NCBI GenBank assembly: GCA_022316685.1
Contig: JAKJHU010000136.1
Coordinates: 496,001-560,000 of the forward strand
Source: Progne subis subis
Taxonomy: Eukaryota > Chordata > Aves > Passeriformes > Hirundinidae
DNA: 64,000 nt
Direction: 5' to 3'
Part shown: positions 25,009-37,267 of the stretch, piece by piece
How positions within the stretch are numbered: the first letter of the stretch is position 1
Layout of the letters: each line of letters begins with the position of its first letter
The notes under the pieces: generated by a model
The model's input: the letters and a program-made list of their open reading frames with translations, nothing else
Database searches by the model: none
What the model was told of the DNA's origin: nothing
Made by a program: the position numbers and the translations under genes

Positions 25009-25525
25009 TAGAATCATTGCATCTTTTAGGTTCCAAAAGGCCTTAAGTGTCATCACTCCGACCCTCACCACGGCACTGCCAAGGCCCCCACCAAACCTTG
25101 TCCCCAAGTGCCACATCTGTCACCGAGACACACAAAGCAGTCACACGCAGACAAGAGACTTTCGCAAGGCAGAGGTCCTTCCGATCCAGCTCCCAGCTGA
25201 GAGAGCAGAGAGAAGAGAGCCCCTTTGTTTATTTCTTACTTTTTATACATTTGTGGGTCTAGCAGAAGATTGGCTTTTTGGGGTTTCCACCCCTCAGCCT
25301 CAGTGGCCAGACCAATTGTCAGTTACAATTGTTTTCAGGTTAGAAATATGCAAACAAAGGACAGAGAATGAAAAACAAAGGATTTGTTTATGTTACATCT
25401 GTGGGAAAAGGTAGAAAACTGCTCCTAATATTGTACAGTACCTAAAGGTCTGACTCCATTTCAAAAGGCTTTAAAAACTCAGAAAAACCAGAGTAACACA
25501 CATCCACCACTTTTAAATAACCATG
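25009..25525 (-). mobile_element. CR1 LINE 3' end, interrupted by an LTR
   Basis: The left part, 25009-25117, reads TAGAATCATTGCATC, GTTCCAAAAGGCCTTAAG and CCCCAAGTGCCACATC, the reverse complement of the same CR1 subfamily as 24282-24462. The LTR at 25118-25498 splits it. On the far side only about 20 bases (CACATCCACCACTTTT) can still be aligned with CR1. Confidence 0.75.
25118..25498 (-). mobile_element. Solo LTR, ERVK-like, inserted in a CR1 fragment
   Basis: The ends are TGTCACCGAG and GAGTAACA on the + strand. Flanking both ends is a perfect 6-bp duplication, CACATC, at 25112-25117 and 25499-25504. On the - strand there is a TATA box (TATAAAAAG, complement of 25240-25247), then AATAAA (complement of 25228-25233), then a U5 region ending TCGGTGACA. 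It is 381 bp long. The six-base duplication points to an ERVK-type integrase. It landed in CR1 sequence, which continues on both sides for a short way. Confidence 0.8.
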
Positions 25526-26510
25526 AAAGAAACTGCAACAGCAGTAGTAAAACCAGTGGCCTATTCTCTACAAATACCTGCAGATCCAGAAGAGTACATT
25601 AAATAGAGGAGGAAGAACATGTGTTACAGGATCTAGTCCATGGGCAACATGGTTTCCATAGTTGCGGTTGAGTTGTTTTTTGGGTTTTTTTCACACAAAG
25701 GGCACTTGTGGTTTTTGTGAGCACAGATGGCTTTCAGGTTGTGCCACCCAGTAACTTGAGAATGCTGGGATGAGGAATCCTTTTCCAGTGGAGAGCATAA
25801 TTGAAGGTCCTTCAGTGAAATAAGGTATCTTTGAAGTGGCTGTCTTGTTAACTTCTAACTTAGCACATCACAGTAAGGGAAAAAAGTCTTTTTTCGTGTA
25901 AATGCAAATTGTGGCTCTTGACTATGTGGTGTCCTGCTTCAAAGCCTTGCAGATGTTCCAGGTGATTCCCATGGTGAAGGTTTTGTCTTTGGTTATGCAG
26001 GAGTAGCTTTCAGTTTTTAACGAAAAGTGTTGAACATATTGCATATGGAAATCGAATTCTCACTGGATCTTCCTTTTCTGGTGTTTGTGTACTCCCCTTC
26101 AAAATTACTAAACAAAAGCCTAAGTATTTTCCTTCTTACTCGTGATGTCAAGATCATAGAGTCAATGTTGCAGACAGTTTAATGTTCAAAATATCTTGGT
26201 TTCTGTTGGTTTATTGTAAGATGATTTTAAATTTTCCCAGTGACACTTAAAGTAGTTGTCTAAATTGAGGTATCTTGGTTAATTGATGTTTCTAGACTGG
26301 GCATTTTGGTGTAGTTGTCCTTTCTCCAGACTTCTACTGTGTGCTATAAAGCAGCATAATTTATCCCAGTGAATCTTTACATGCAGGAGGCATTATAGGA
26401 ACCTTTGATGCTTTTCCTTCAGAACCCTTTCCTCCTGGGAGAGCAGCAGCTTTCTCAGCACTGCAGTTGTCAGTGCCTGTGCTGAAAATGTCACGTGAGA
26501 ACTGATGACC
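25526..26510. other. Intronic DNA, nothing recognised
   Basis: A short T/G tract at 25672-25692 is the only feature. Confidence 0.5.
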
Positions 26511-26728
26511 AGGAGTTCCAGCTGAGCATAAGACACAACTTCTTCCCTTGCAGGGACCAAGCAGTGAACAGAGTGTCCGGAGAGGCTGTGGAGTCTCCCT
26601 TCCTGGGCATATTCCAGACTTGTCTGGACGCAATCCTGTGCCATGTGCTCTGGTATGGCCGTGCTTGAGCAGGGAGGTTGGACCAGAGGAGCCGTGTGGT
26701 CCTTTCCCACCTGACTTGTTCTGTGAGA
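26511..26728 (+). mobile_element. CR1 LINE 3' end
   Basis: Reads AACTTCTTCCCTTGCAGGGA, GAGAGGCTGTGGAGTCTCCC, TTCCTGGGCATATTCCAGAC, CGCAATCCTGTGCCATGTGC and GAGCAGGGAGGTTGGACCAG. This is another avian CR1 subfamily in sense orientation. Confidence 0.85.
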
Positions 26729-28159
26729 AGTGTTGTTCCCTAGTCTGGGAGAGAAGGGAGGACACATTTCCTGAAACTGCAGGAAGCAGAAGCACTAAAG
26801 AAACCAAACCTCAGTTTTGGAAACAAAACTTCCAACGTGGAATAACAGTGAGGAATAATTAGTCTTGCAAAAGCTCATCAATGGAGGTCACTCCAGTTGC
26901 AGCCTCAGTGTCTCTTGTAACCCCCCCCCCTCCAGTGTTCTCTATATAAATCATGCTGCTCTTGCAGGTGCTTCTGTGGGCATCAACAGTTCTTTGAAAT
27001 CCTAAAACTCTGCAAGGTCAGCAGGATTCCTGCAGGTCCCTTCGGAAGCATGGACTCATGGAATTCACCATGGTGGGTCACAGCCTGTTTGCTGCTGCTG
27101 AGCTCCACCATTGCAGACAGCTCCAGTGATGGACAGCCATAAAGGCCATCCAGAATTGCACTTGGATGCTGGAACCTGCTTGGCATCAGAGAGCCCCAGT
27201 GCCTTATCTTAGAGTGAGGAAACCTGTGCCAAAGGTGATTTGCAGCTTGAATACAAGATCTGCTTCTTCCCCCCCCGCCCCGTATTTCAGGATGCATTCC
27301 TGATGTAGCTGCTTTCCTTACTGAAAGTGATCACTGCCCTGGTGTCTTACAAATAATCATTACTTTTCTCTTGAGGTCAGATTTAATGGTACTTCATCCA
27401 GATACTGTGAAGGAAATTCAGCTAGCTGGATGAATTTATTTCTTCCATGATAAGAACATGAACCTCTCAGCAAGTTGTAAAGCATCTATGAAATTACAAA
27501 ACAAAACCCATGCTCAGGCTATAGAATAATGACTTCAGTCTCATAGGTTTTGTGGTGTTTATTGGACTATTGATTTTGGATCCTGAAATGGAAATTCCAA
27601 AAGCTGGTGGAGTAGGAAATTTGGAACTCTTTCCCCACCGCCCCCCCCCCCCCCCTCCAGGGGAATATCCTATCTTTAGATTTCTGCCTTGTTATCCTGA
27701 ACATCCTTCTAGCTATCTGTTTTTGGTTTGGTTTTTTTATTTGTTGGTTTGGGTTTTTTTCAGTTTTCATGAAGACATGCTTTTAATCAATTGAAATAGT
27801 GACAAAATACACTATTTTACATTCTATAGAGTTACTGTAGAGCTAGGTGGCTTGGGAAGACTGTACAATAGTAGTAGTCAATAAAAAGCATTCACTGACC
27901 CATCAGTCAGCGTTTCAGTGCTGGCCTGGGCAGGTAGAACAAGCTCTTGAAGCTATCAGTGACAGTTTCCAGGTAACTTGTATGATGAATATGCACCAAC
28001 TCTCACTTCTATGGAGTCAGGAATTCCAGTGTTCAGAGACACTTGAAGCTAGAAACTTAATTCCTTGCCTGGCTCGATGCATTTCCATCATCTTTCTGGA
28101 AGAGCAGAGTTGCTCAGCTGTGAATTTGCAGTTGAGGCTATTGAAAATAACTTGTGATG
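26729..28159. other. Intronic DNA with C runs
   Basis: C10 at 26921, C15 at 27641 and a T/G tract at 27720-27760; otherwise nothing. Confidence 0.5.
27641..27655. repeat. C homopolymer, 15 bases
   Basis: Fifteen C residues followed by TCCAG. A second run of ten C followed by TCCAG lies at 26921-26930. Confidence 0.9.
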
Positions 28160-28490
28160 GAATGGCATGGGACAAGGGAGCTGCACATCTCATCTTTTAA
28201 AGACTTTCAGGGATGGTGATTCCACCCCTTGCTTGGCACCTTTCAGTGAAGAAATTTTCCCTAATACAGAAAAGAGGCTTGTTTCCTCTCATTCTGTTGT
28301 TTGTTATTTGGGAGCAGACACCCAACTCACCTCTGCCTGGCTGCACCCTCCTGTCAGGGAGTTTGTGAGAGTGAGAAGGTTCCCTCTGAGCCTCCTTTGT
28401 TGAGCCCCCTCAGCTGCTCTTGGTGTTCCAGCCCCTTCCACAGATCCTTCCCTGGACACATTCCAGCCCCTGAATTCAGGGACCAAGAAC
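28160..28490 (-). mobile_element. CR1 LINE, truncated by an adjoining LTR
   Basis: Reads TTTAAAGACTTTCAGGGATG, GTGAAGAAATTTTCCCTAAT, TGTTATTTGGGAGCAGACAC, AAGGTTCCCTCTGAGCCTCC and TCCCTGGACACATTCCAGCC, the reverse complement of CR1. It ends abruptly at the LTR-like element at 28491. Confidence 0.8.
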
Positions 28491-29052
28491 TGTGCGGCAG
28501 CAACCCTCTTGCTAGAGAGTAGAAATGAGCCAAGGCACAGAATTCTTGTTTATCACAGCATGAAAAGGGCCCTGGTTTATTCCTCTTTCCAGCTCAGCCA
28601 TCCTGACTCCAACCATTCACTGTCCAGCTGCAGCAGCTCCCACTGTAGGTTTCCCCTGCAGCCTCTGACTGCTGGTTATTTCCTGCTGAGCTCTGACTGC
28701 AGGATTTTACCCAGCTAGACTGTGACTGCAGGTTCCAACAACAGGCTCTGAGTGCACACCCAGACTGACCTCACGGGAATGAGTCTCTCTCTGGGATCTT
28801 CCTTCTTCATCCTTTTCTGTTTGTGATCCTCCCCTCACCAGCTAGCCCACTCCCTTTTATCACACTTACCTTTATTGGATACAGCTGTGACTCCTTAGGG
28901 GTGAGGCTGTATTGGGGAATTAACACAGCTGTTACTTATCAGGGGCCAGGTCACCTCTATTCCCTTCTCCTACAGAACTGGACACACCATGAGAGGTGCC
29001 TCAGCAGTGCCCAGCACAGAGCATGGGCACTGCCCTGGTCCTGCTGGTCACA
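28491..29052 (-). mobile_element. LTR-like element abutting a CR1
   Basis: Read on - it starts near TGTGACCAGCAGGACC and contains a CCAAT box (complement of 28874-28878). A TATA-like GATAAAAGGG lies about 20 bases further on (complement of 28855-28861), and the R/U5-like part ends GTTGCTGCCGCACA at 28491. A degenerate repeat of CTCTGACTGCAGG (about 28663, 28691 and 28720) lies inside. On the left it directly abuts CR1 sequence, so it probably inserted there. I found no target duplication, so the ends are approximate. Confidence 0.5.
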
Positions 29053-30485
29053 GTAATGCTTTTGCAAGGTATGTTTCTAAACCCTTTCTGTGATGCAAAA
29101 AGGAAAAGAAAAGGTGCAATTTATTTTATAACTTAGCAACTGATCGAATTTAACAATGGGTATATAAAGACAAATCTCAGTAAGAGCATCAGCAGAAAAA
29201 CAAGGCAAAGAACATCTTTCCTCTGTGTATATAGCTCACAGCTGAAACTTTGCAAATTGCTGGTAACTGTATCAGCATGTGATTCCTTCATTTGCATTTG
29301 TACTTCAGTTAATTTTGTAATTTAATTTGTGCAGCTCTGAATATTTCAGTGAAGGGAGAATCTTTTTTCAAGGAGCACAGCTGTTTGGCTTCAGTAGGTT
29401 TCTCCAAGTACAAGTGCTATCAGTATTTCTGCTTTCAGAATTATTTCTCTGTAGGTGGGTTTGTGGTACCACCATCATGATTCAGATCTTTCAGGGTCTG
29501 CACCATCAGATTTGGGATGTTGCAGTGGAAGCAAAGTGTTCCACTAGCAAACCTGTAGTATTTCCTGGTGTAATTTCTTCACCTGTGTACATTAGTACTT
29601 TTTATTTTGTATCTCTGTTCCTGTTTTTCATTTCACATCTTTCTTTATCTTATTGTTTAGTTAAATTAAATTCTGTAGAATTCGTATAATGTACTCAGCA
29701 GCTTTTTGAGTAATCCTGTGGAAGGAAAAGATACTTTAGTTTTTGAAGATATTTTAGTTTTACTATCACTTTCACTCCAAGGTTGGAAGAGAAGTAATCA
29801 CTACATAAGCATCATGTGAAATGGTTTTTCACACATGTTCATAAAGTTGTGTGTTGCTTGTAAACCACCCCAGAGTTTGTGCTGGCTTGTCCTAAGCCAA
29901 AATACAACTGACTGCCTGGCTGACTTGGAAGTTATACATCTTCAGGAGGTTTGGTCTTTGTTTGGCAGCTTGATTCTTGGGATGTAGTGGAGAAGTGGAG
30001 GCAAAATCCACTCGTTACTGGGGAATTCATCAGTTTACGGGGAAGTTGCTGCTGTGTTGGAACAGTGTGTTCACTAGACTGCTTCACCTAGTTTTGAGTT
30101 TATTAAGAAAACATCAAGACAAAACATCACAAGTTCATTGTTTCAGTATAAAAATCCTTAGGGTGCAAGTTCTTAGAGCCAAACATGCTGCAAATACAAA
30201 CTCAAGCAGGTGCATGGACTTGTGCTGTACGTGCCTGCTTGTTATTCCTGTTTTCTCACTCTTGGCTGCCTGTGTTTGCCCCCTCAGAGGAGAGCCAGGA
30301 TCTTGAGCCTCCTTGTGCTGTGCCAGGTCCTTTGCCAACCCTGGCCACCCACGGTGACTCCTGGTGCTCTGGTCCAGGCTGGCTTTGGGGGTCCAGCTGC
30401 CTCAGCTGCTCCCTAATTAGTCAATTCCAGTCTGTGCCATTCTCTCCCATTGCCTGGATTATGCACCGAGTCCTTCACTCAGTTG
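29053..30485. other. Intronic DNA, nothing recognised
   Basis: No repeat or exon seen between the two LTR elements. Confidence 0.5.
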
Positions 30486-30903
30486 TGTTGCAGTGAGGGT
30501 GGCTGCAACAAATCTTCGAGTCCCCTGACTTTGGGGTATGTGTGGCACAAAGTCAGAAAAAGGAGTGGGGAACGATGGAGTGCCCTGAAATAAAAATAGG
30601 GACAATGCCCAAAAGCTGAACACAGTATAGGGGCAAACTCCAAAGACCAGAAACAAGGGAGGAGTAATGATACAGTTTTGGGGGTGGATCATGCTAGAAA
30701 CAATGCCATATATGGAAAACAAGTAAACAGAGAAGAACTTGGACTAATTAACATCATAACTCCAAAGGCTTTTTGGGAGAAAATCTCAGGCTCATGCTGA
30801 GTTGGATGAATGTTTCTCAGCCAAGACCTGGCCTGTCAGGGGTGAAGTCCTGCTGACCCTGCTTCTCAGTCACATCTCTCTGGCAGGCCCCTGAGCTGCC
30901 ACA
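30486..30903 (-). mobile_element. 3' LTR of a truncated endogenous retrovirus
   Basis: On + it starts TGTTGCAGTGAGG and ends GAGCTGCCACA; the ends form an imperfect inversion, TGTTGCAG and TGTGGCAG. Directly beside it at 30905-30916 lies CTCCCCCTTTCT, which on - reads AGAAAGGGGGAG, a typical polypurine tract just before a 3' LTR. The internal part of the provirus would therefore extend to the right. A second LTR copy is not visible in the window. Confidence 0.55.
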
Positions 30904-31200
30904 ACTCCCCCTTTCTGTTTTACAAAAAATAAAGAGCAAAAAGAATTCTTAAAAACCTTAAACCTTAACCTTCAACACCTTAACTCTACACACAGGGCAG
31001 CAATGCTAATGTAATTGTCTCCTGAATCACGGACTTCTTGGGGAAAAAAGTCTCTTTCCTTGGTGTTTAACTTCTCAGCTGCTTGACAAAAAAACTTCCC
31101 CTCAGTGGCTTGAGCACTGTCGGGAGCGCCGAGTGTCACAAACGCGAAGGGGTTTTGTGCTGCTCTGTTGTTTCTGCTTCCTTTTTGCCAACCTGGAGCT
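30904..31200 (-). mobile_element. Possible residual internal retroviral sequence with polypurine tract
   Basis: The polypurine tract is at 30905-30916 (- strand). Beyond it is A-rich DNA and then a CpG-bearing patch at about 31118-31155 (TGTCGGGAGCGCC, AACGCGAAGG), unlike the CpG-poor surroundings. No retroviral protein domain can be read. The right limit is a guess. Confidence 0.3.
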
Positions 31201-33310
31201 TACTCACTCCTTGTGACTGCTGTGGCCTGATGAGACCTGGCATTTTTTGTTTTAAAAAGGTAAACTGTAGTGCAGATGAGGATACTTGTACTTGCAAGCA
31301 AAGCCAGTGGATTCAACCCAGTTTTGGTGCAAGTCTATATTAGCAAGGAATGAATCTGCAAGTGGTGATGTTGCTAAATTAAGTGGTGGGTATTGTGCCA
31401 GGACACTGTCTTTTATCCTTGTTTGCGATAAGGTGATACCAAAATAACTCCTGCTGTTCTGAGTTTGCCTGTGTAATGTGCTCCTGCACATGGTGTCTAT
31501 CCATGGCTGTGTGTTCCCTCAGAAACTCACTTCTTATTGGGGATCCTCTTTGGGCTAGCACCCCTTTTAATACATAACTGAAAATTATTTTCAAGTTTTT
31601 AAATGCTTTTTAGTATAATCACTGTTTCCAGTGTTGTCAGACTCAAAAATCAACGATGAAAAGCTGTGTTTTCTCTCAAGCTGAGGATGCTAAAATGTGA
31701 TTTTAAAACTAATGATTATATATTGGTTTCCAATTGCCAACTGTGTACCTTGCTGCCCTGGGAGATCCTTGCAAGGACAGATGGATATGGCTAACAAGGA
31801 GATTAAAGGAGTAAGAGGGATCTTCTGTTCTAAGTTCAGAAAATGGATGTAGCAAATAACAGCCTTTAAAAGACAGAAACTCCAATGTTCATTTAAATTA
31901 ACAGCTCTTGGAGAAATATTGCCTTCCAAAAGTAATGAGAAGGGTTCTTTCAACACTTAATCAGACAGGGTTGTTGACTCGTAAGAGAAACCATGGCAGC
32001 TGCAACCATTTGGAGATTTCAGAAGGATATCAGTGAAGGTCAGCACATAACAGGCTCCCTCTAGTCCTGGCTAGAAAGATTTTTCACTGAGGGGTTTAAA
32101 TTGCTTTTGGTGCCGTTAAGAATATGTGTTGTTTACATTTGTATTTTTCTCCTAAAAACATCAGAATAGAAATGATGTATTTTCTGAAACTTGATGAAAA
32201 GGGCAAAATGCTATACAGAGTTAAAGAAGAAGAAAAAAACTATGTGTAAAAGGTATCTATGCCCAGGAGTGTTCCTTGGTGTGATGGGATCCTACAGAGT
32301 TGGTAGGAACTGAGAGCCCTTACAGTAAGCAAGAGGGAGCTGGACTTCTAAGCAATAATATTTTCCTTTTCAATTAAAGCAGGATGAAACAGAAGACTGC
32401 TGGTTCCTCTCAGTATGAGAAGAAGTCAAATATTTCTATTTTCACACTTAGTGCCGTTGTAGGCTGTACACTGCGGGGAGATCCACACTAGGTAATGTCT
32501 GTGATCCTCTCTGGAGAGAGAGAGAATAATAATAACAAAAATAACAATAATAATAATAATACCCCTAAAAATAATAAAAGCATCTTACCCCTCCAATAAA
32601 AGAAAAAACATAATTGAGAAGCAGTTTGTGTGCTCTTTAAAAAAGAAGGAGGATTAGGAAATTAAGATTGAAATTGCAAGGGGAGAAAGAGAAGTGTCAA
32701 ATACCCAAGGGTCACACAAGTGTGTGCAGGGTATGCACAAATACCTCGTAGGATGAGCAGCAAAGAAAGCTCTGCTCACCTGAGTGACCACATTAAAGAT
32801 GATGTCTGCTAAAGGCTTTGATCAAGGCTAAATTATTCCATTTTGCTCTGGAGTGTTTCTTTCAGTGGCAGGTTTTGAGCAAGGTCCATTTGGTGCAGTG
32901 TGTAACAATTTGTATGCCTCAGAGCATCTGATGGAGCGATTCCTCGGCAGCAGAAAAAAACACCTCTCAGAGCTGCAGAGTGATGCTGGTGTTCTTATAA
33001 TTCAAACAAGGAGATCTCACTTTTGTCTGCATGCAAGCCAAAGACATACTCCAAGGATGGAGTTGCTCCTCCTAGAATAGTTTTGTTATTTCCTGTAACT
33101 AGCAATTCAGAAGTTTAATAATAGTATTACTACCATATACTAATAATAGTTGTAAGTATCTCTTATAGAATCTAAGAAATTATTAGTTGGTTTGATTGAG
33201 GACTGATTTGGGCCTGTCCCATAAATACTGTTTGTATCTGAGAAGGACTTTGTGGTGTGCCGGGTGAGAGGCTGGGCATGGGCACTCACAGCCCAGAAAC
33301 CAAACCTACC
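31201..33310. other. Intronic DNA with a TAA microsatellite
   Basis: Only the repeat at 32525-32560 is recognisable. Confidence 0.5.
32525..32560. repeat. TAA/AAT microsatellite
   Basis: AATAATAATAACAAAAATAA followed by CAATAATAATAATAAT: an imperfect trinucleotide repeat next to a short GA run. Confidence 0.9.
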
Positions 33311-33835
33311 CTGGGCTCATCCCACAGCGTGGGCAGCAGGGATGGGGGGATTCTGTCCCTCTGCACCCCCACCTGCAGAGCTGCCCCCAGCCCTGGGCTA
33401 CCAACATCAGGAAGTCGAATCTACCAGCGGGCTGGAGCCAGGCTGGGGGTGTTCACCTGGAGGAGAGAAGGCTCCAGAGACACCTCAGAGCCCCTGCCAG
33501 GGCCTAAAGGAGTTCCAGGAGAGCTGGAGAGGGACTGGGGCCAAGGGCCTGGAGTCACAGGACATGGGGAATGGTTTCCCACTGTCAGAGGGCAGGGAAT
33601 TAAAAATGGGACATAAGGCATGGGATATAAAGATGGGATTCTTCCCTGTGAGAGTGGGGAGGCCCTGGCACAGAGTGCCCAGAGAAGCTGTGGCAGCCCC
33701 ATCCCTGGAAGTGCCCAAGGCCGGGTTGGATGGGGCTTGGAACAACCTGGGCTAGTGGAAGGTGTCCCTGCCCATGGCAGGGGTTGGAACTGGATCATCT
33801 TAAGGTCCCTTCCAGCCCAAACCATTCCATGATTC
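33311..33835 (+). mobile_element. CR1 LINE, longest copy in the window
   Basis: Starts near CTGGGCTCATCCCACAGCG and runs through GGGCAGCAGGGATGGGGGGA, AGGAGAGAAGGCTCCAGAGA, CAGAGAAGCTGTGGCAGCCC and GGAAGGTGTCCCTGCCCATG to AAACCATTCCATGATTC. Its 5' part descends from the end of the reverse-transcriptase frame, now broken. Open frames of 119-167 codons overlap it and are not genes. Confidence 0.9.
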
Positions 33836-36800
33836 CCTTCATTTGTATAAGGATGAAAGCAACTCTCAACCTAAAAGCTTACTCTGATTTTTATATGCTG
33901 GGTTTTTTTGCTCATTTTTTCTGCTCAAACCAGGCTGTTGAGGTGATGGCTGCTAAGTGACAGTCAGTTGTTTCCATCTCCTTCAGTTTCTATATTCCTT
34001 CAAAGCAAAAGCGGTGGAATTTGGTCTTGATTTAAAATTATATACACACAGGAACAGGCTGGTAGATAAGAAATTGCAATCTGGGAGTGTTAATTTGTGG
34101 TCTGCACAAAGTCAGTGATTCTGGGGCCAAAATAGGATTCCTGATATAATTAGCATGTCATTATTAGGATGGATTTCTAACACTGTCTTTGCCTTTTAAA
34201 TGAGAAGGGCAGAAGAAGGGAAAGGTGAAGGTAGGTTTCATATTAATTTAAGTATATGTTGCAGCACAAGAAGTACAAAGGTTTCATATTCAGCAATAAA
34301 TTATTATAATTATTATGATTTAAAACCTAAAGGAACAAAATTTAGATTGTTATTTTGGGTTGGGTTTTTTGGTGGTTTCTTTTTTTTATTTTTTTTTTTT
34401 TATTTTTTGCTGTATAATTTGCAGTTCTTCCTGAAAGTTTACTGCAGTTTGTCTAACTAAAATTTATCAATGCCTATCCCTGAGAAATCCAGAATGTTCT
34501 CTAATCAACAAGAAGCCTGGATTTCTCCTGGTGTATTGAAATACGAGCAGAACACTTTTTACCTGTGGCTTTTTTTATTGGACATCCTTTACAAACCCGG
34601 CATCTTGACTCTAAGTAAGAGTGAGAGTGGAGTGGAACATTAATTCGGAATATTTCCATATTGTCTCACTGTTTATGTATCTCTTTCCTGCAGGAGTGCA
34701 TGCTTAGAGTCTGGCGAAATAGTGCGGGTTTTACACTAAAGAACAGTAACGTTATTTCACAACTTTGTCTTCAGCTCTTTACTGGATCTCACTCATTTAA
34801 TAATTTTTACTTCCATGAGCACTTGCTTCCTGCAGTCTGATACTATTGTAAATGTTGGCTGGAATGAGTTCAGTTTTCACCAAAAAAATGTATTTTTCTT
34901 TATGCCTATGTAAAAGCCCAAGGAATTTTCCTCCACCATCTCCCCAGTTTTTTTCCTTAAAACCAAAGGTTTTTCTTTCTGTTCTGTCATTATTCCTGCT
35001 TGACACAATACTTCCTTGTGCTGTTGCTCTCTGTGGGACCAGATAAAAAGCAGCTTATCCAGACCAAAAGGGCTTTGCTGTGGCTCAGCCCAAAGCCAGT
35101 AGCAGTGGGACCATATTTACAGTAGTTTTTTTCATATAAAAAAAGCAGAATGGGGTCCAGGTGTATGATTGAGACTTCTGGATTTAGTTCCCTTATGTCA
35201 GCAAAACACAAACTCTAAGAAAGCGTCTTTTTTAATACTCAAAAATTAATGGTTATTCAGGAGCAGAACTTGTCTACAAAACAGGGGTGTGACTGGCCTG
35301 CTTTGACCATAAACCTAGAGCAGTTCAGGGAGTGTTTGGTGTGAATATGTAATTGTTGTTGTCGTGAGCGGCAACGGATCTCAAAGCCCATCTTACATAA
35401 ACTTGACCTCACAGACTGGGAGCGATGAGTATACTGAAATTCTAATGTGTAGCCAGCAATATTCGGGTGTTAGAGCAGGTGTGTTCCCTTGCCTTTTAAT
35501 TACACAGCTTCCACCCCTGTTAATATTCTGTTATTGACAGATGAGTGGTGTCAGCTGTGGTGAAGTTAATCAGGCCGTGTTAAAAACCATCAGTGAATGA
35601 TGCTGGGTTTAAAGGGCTCCTTTGCATTAACCATTTACACAAAAAATACTTGGAGGAAGGGGAAACTGGACCTGGATGGTTTTGAGTAGGCGCAGTAATC
35701 AAAAGAAATGTGATGTAGAGTCTGGATAAGGAGTTGGGTTTATCGAGAGGGGATTATGAACTTGTTGCAGATTTAGGCAAAGCTGTGTTTACAGTGGCAG
35801 ATTCTGAGGCTTAGTCCAAATATTAACCGAAGTATTATTAAACTAATAGCACGGCATTGCTGCTTAGGCTTTGCTTGAAAGGTGCATGGGTTTGAAGGAA
35901 AATAAATCAGGAAGTTCTCTGCTACTGTTGGCACTCTGCTATTAATTTCCTTATTAATTATTTGCAAAATGCTTCTTTATTTAGATGAATGACATGTTTT
36001 CTTTTTAAAGCTGGTGATTAACATCAGGTTTGAGGTAGTTACAGCTGGGAGAGGATTTCAAAGCTGTCATTTTGCAAATTAAACTGTTGAAGGTATTTGA
36101 GGATGGGCCCCTCAGAAATGTCACCCCTCAACACCAGTCACCTTTAGAACATGCACTTCAGAAAGTAGGTATTGCTGAAAGCACCGAGGAGATAACTGAG
36201 ATGGTAATTATCTTATGAGGAATTTTTTGTAATAATTTTATAAAGGATTGATGATTATTCCTTTGAAAAGCACAAATCTCTTCCTGCTCTTCAGGGAAGA
36301 ATAAAAAGTTGGGAACGAAACTCAGGCCTGTGACATTCTGTGTCTGAGTGAACAGTAACTGATTGCTGCTTTTCAGTGAAAATTGTCTCTTCCATGCTGA
36401 TTAAATCACATGTGTATGTCCTGCACTAGGATGAGATAGAAAGGGTAAATAGTGGGATATTTCCAGGCCCTGTAATATCAGTATCTTTGTGCTAGTGATA
36501 TTGCTATTAGCAGCAACATCGAGATACTGCGAGGCTCTAATTAAACCCAGACAGCTCAGGTGTAAAATGTAAGATTGATTCAGCAGTGTCACGGTGGGAA
36601 GTTGATGCTCTTTTGTTATGCTGTGGTCTGGAAGAAGCTGTAATTCTGTCGCCAAGTGGTTGTGTGTTAGGATGAGCTATTTTATGACAGTTTGGCTCCA
36701 AGCAAAGCTATAACTCTGCCTATGTTGTGGGAAGTAGATTGCATTCAGAAGCCCTTCCTCAGTCGACACGCAGCCCTATAAACACTTGAGCCTCCAAGCC

Positions 36801-37267
36801 GTGTTCATCTGTGTGTGGCTGTTGTTTCATCGTGATGAATGTGGTGTTGTTCCTATGGGCATTTTTATCACTAATTTCTGCTATAGAAAAAAATATTTTT
36901 AAATAACTTTTTTTTTTTCCTCATTAGCAGTTGGAATACGTACAGTCTTATTAATAAGCCTCCTTCAAAGGTTTTGCTTTGAGATTATCTCTTGTGCCCC
37001 GTGGATATACGAGGAAGAATTGTCAAATTTTATGCTTGCAAAGTCGGTTTGGAATAACAAGTTTTCAACAATAACTTTGCACTCTGAAGAAAGAGATACA
37101 ACCACTGTAGGATTTTATATATTTTTTTTTTTTTTTAATTATTATTTTTTTTCAGAATAACTTGGTCAAGATCCTGATCTCACTGAGCTTTCTTAGCCCC
37201 TAGCATGGAGTTCATGGAAGTTTAAAAATCTAGATACAGTTCTGATGACTGTTTTCCAGGTGGAGAA
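33836..37267. other. Intronic DNA with T-rich tracts
   Basis: T/G tract at 34355-34409 and T/AT tract at 37112-37152. No transposon recognised in over 3 kb. Confidence 0.5.
37112..37152. repeat. T/AT-rich low-complexity stretch
   Basis: TTTTATATATTTTTTTTTT followed by AATTATTATTTTTTTT; lies about 115 bases upstream of the SINE head. Confidence 0.85.

Noticed and set aside
24947..25414. A 155-codon open frame on the + strand
   Set aside because: It runs from unique DNA through antisense CR1 into antisense LTR, so it cannot be a conserved protein.
33252..33755. A 167-codon open frame on the + strand
   Set aside because: It translates a CR1 3' region, which is normally untranslated.
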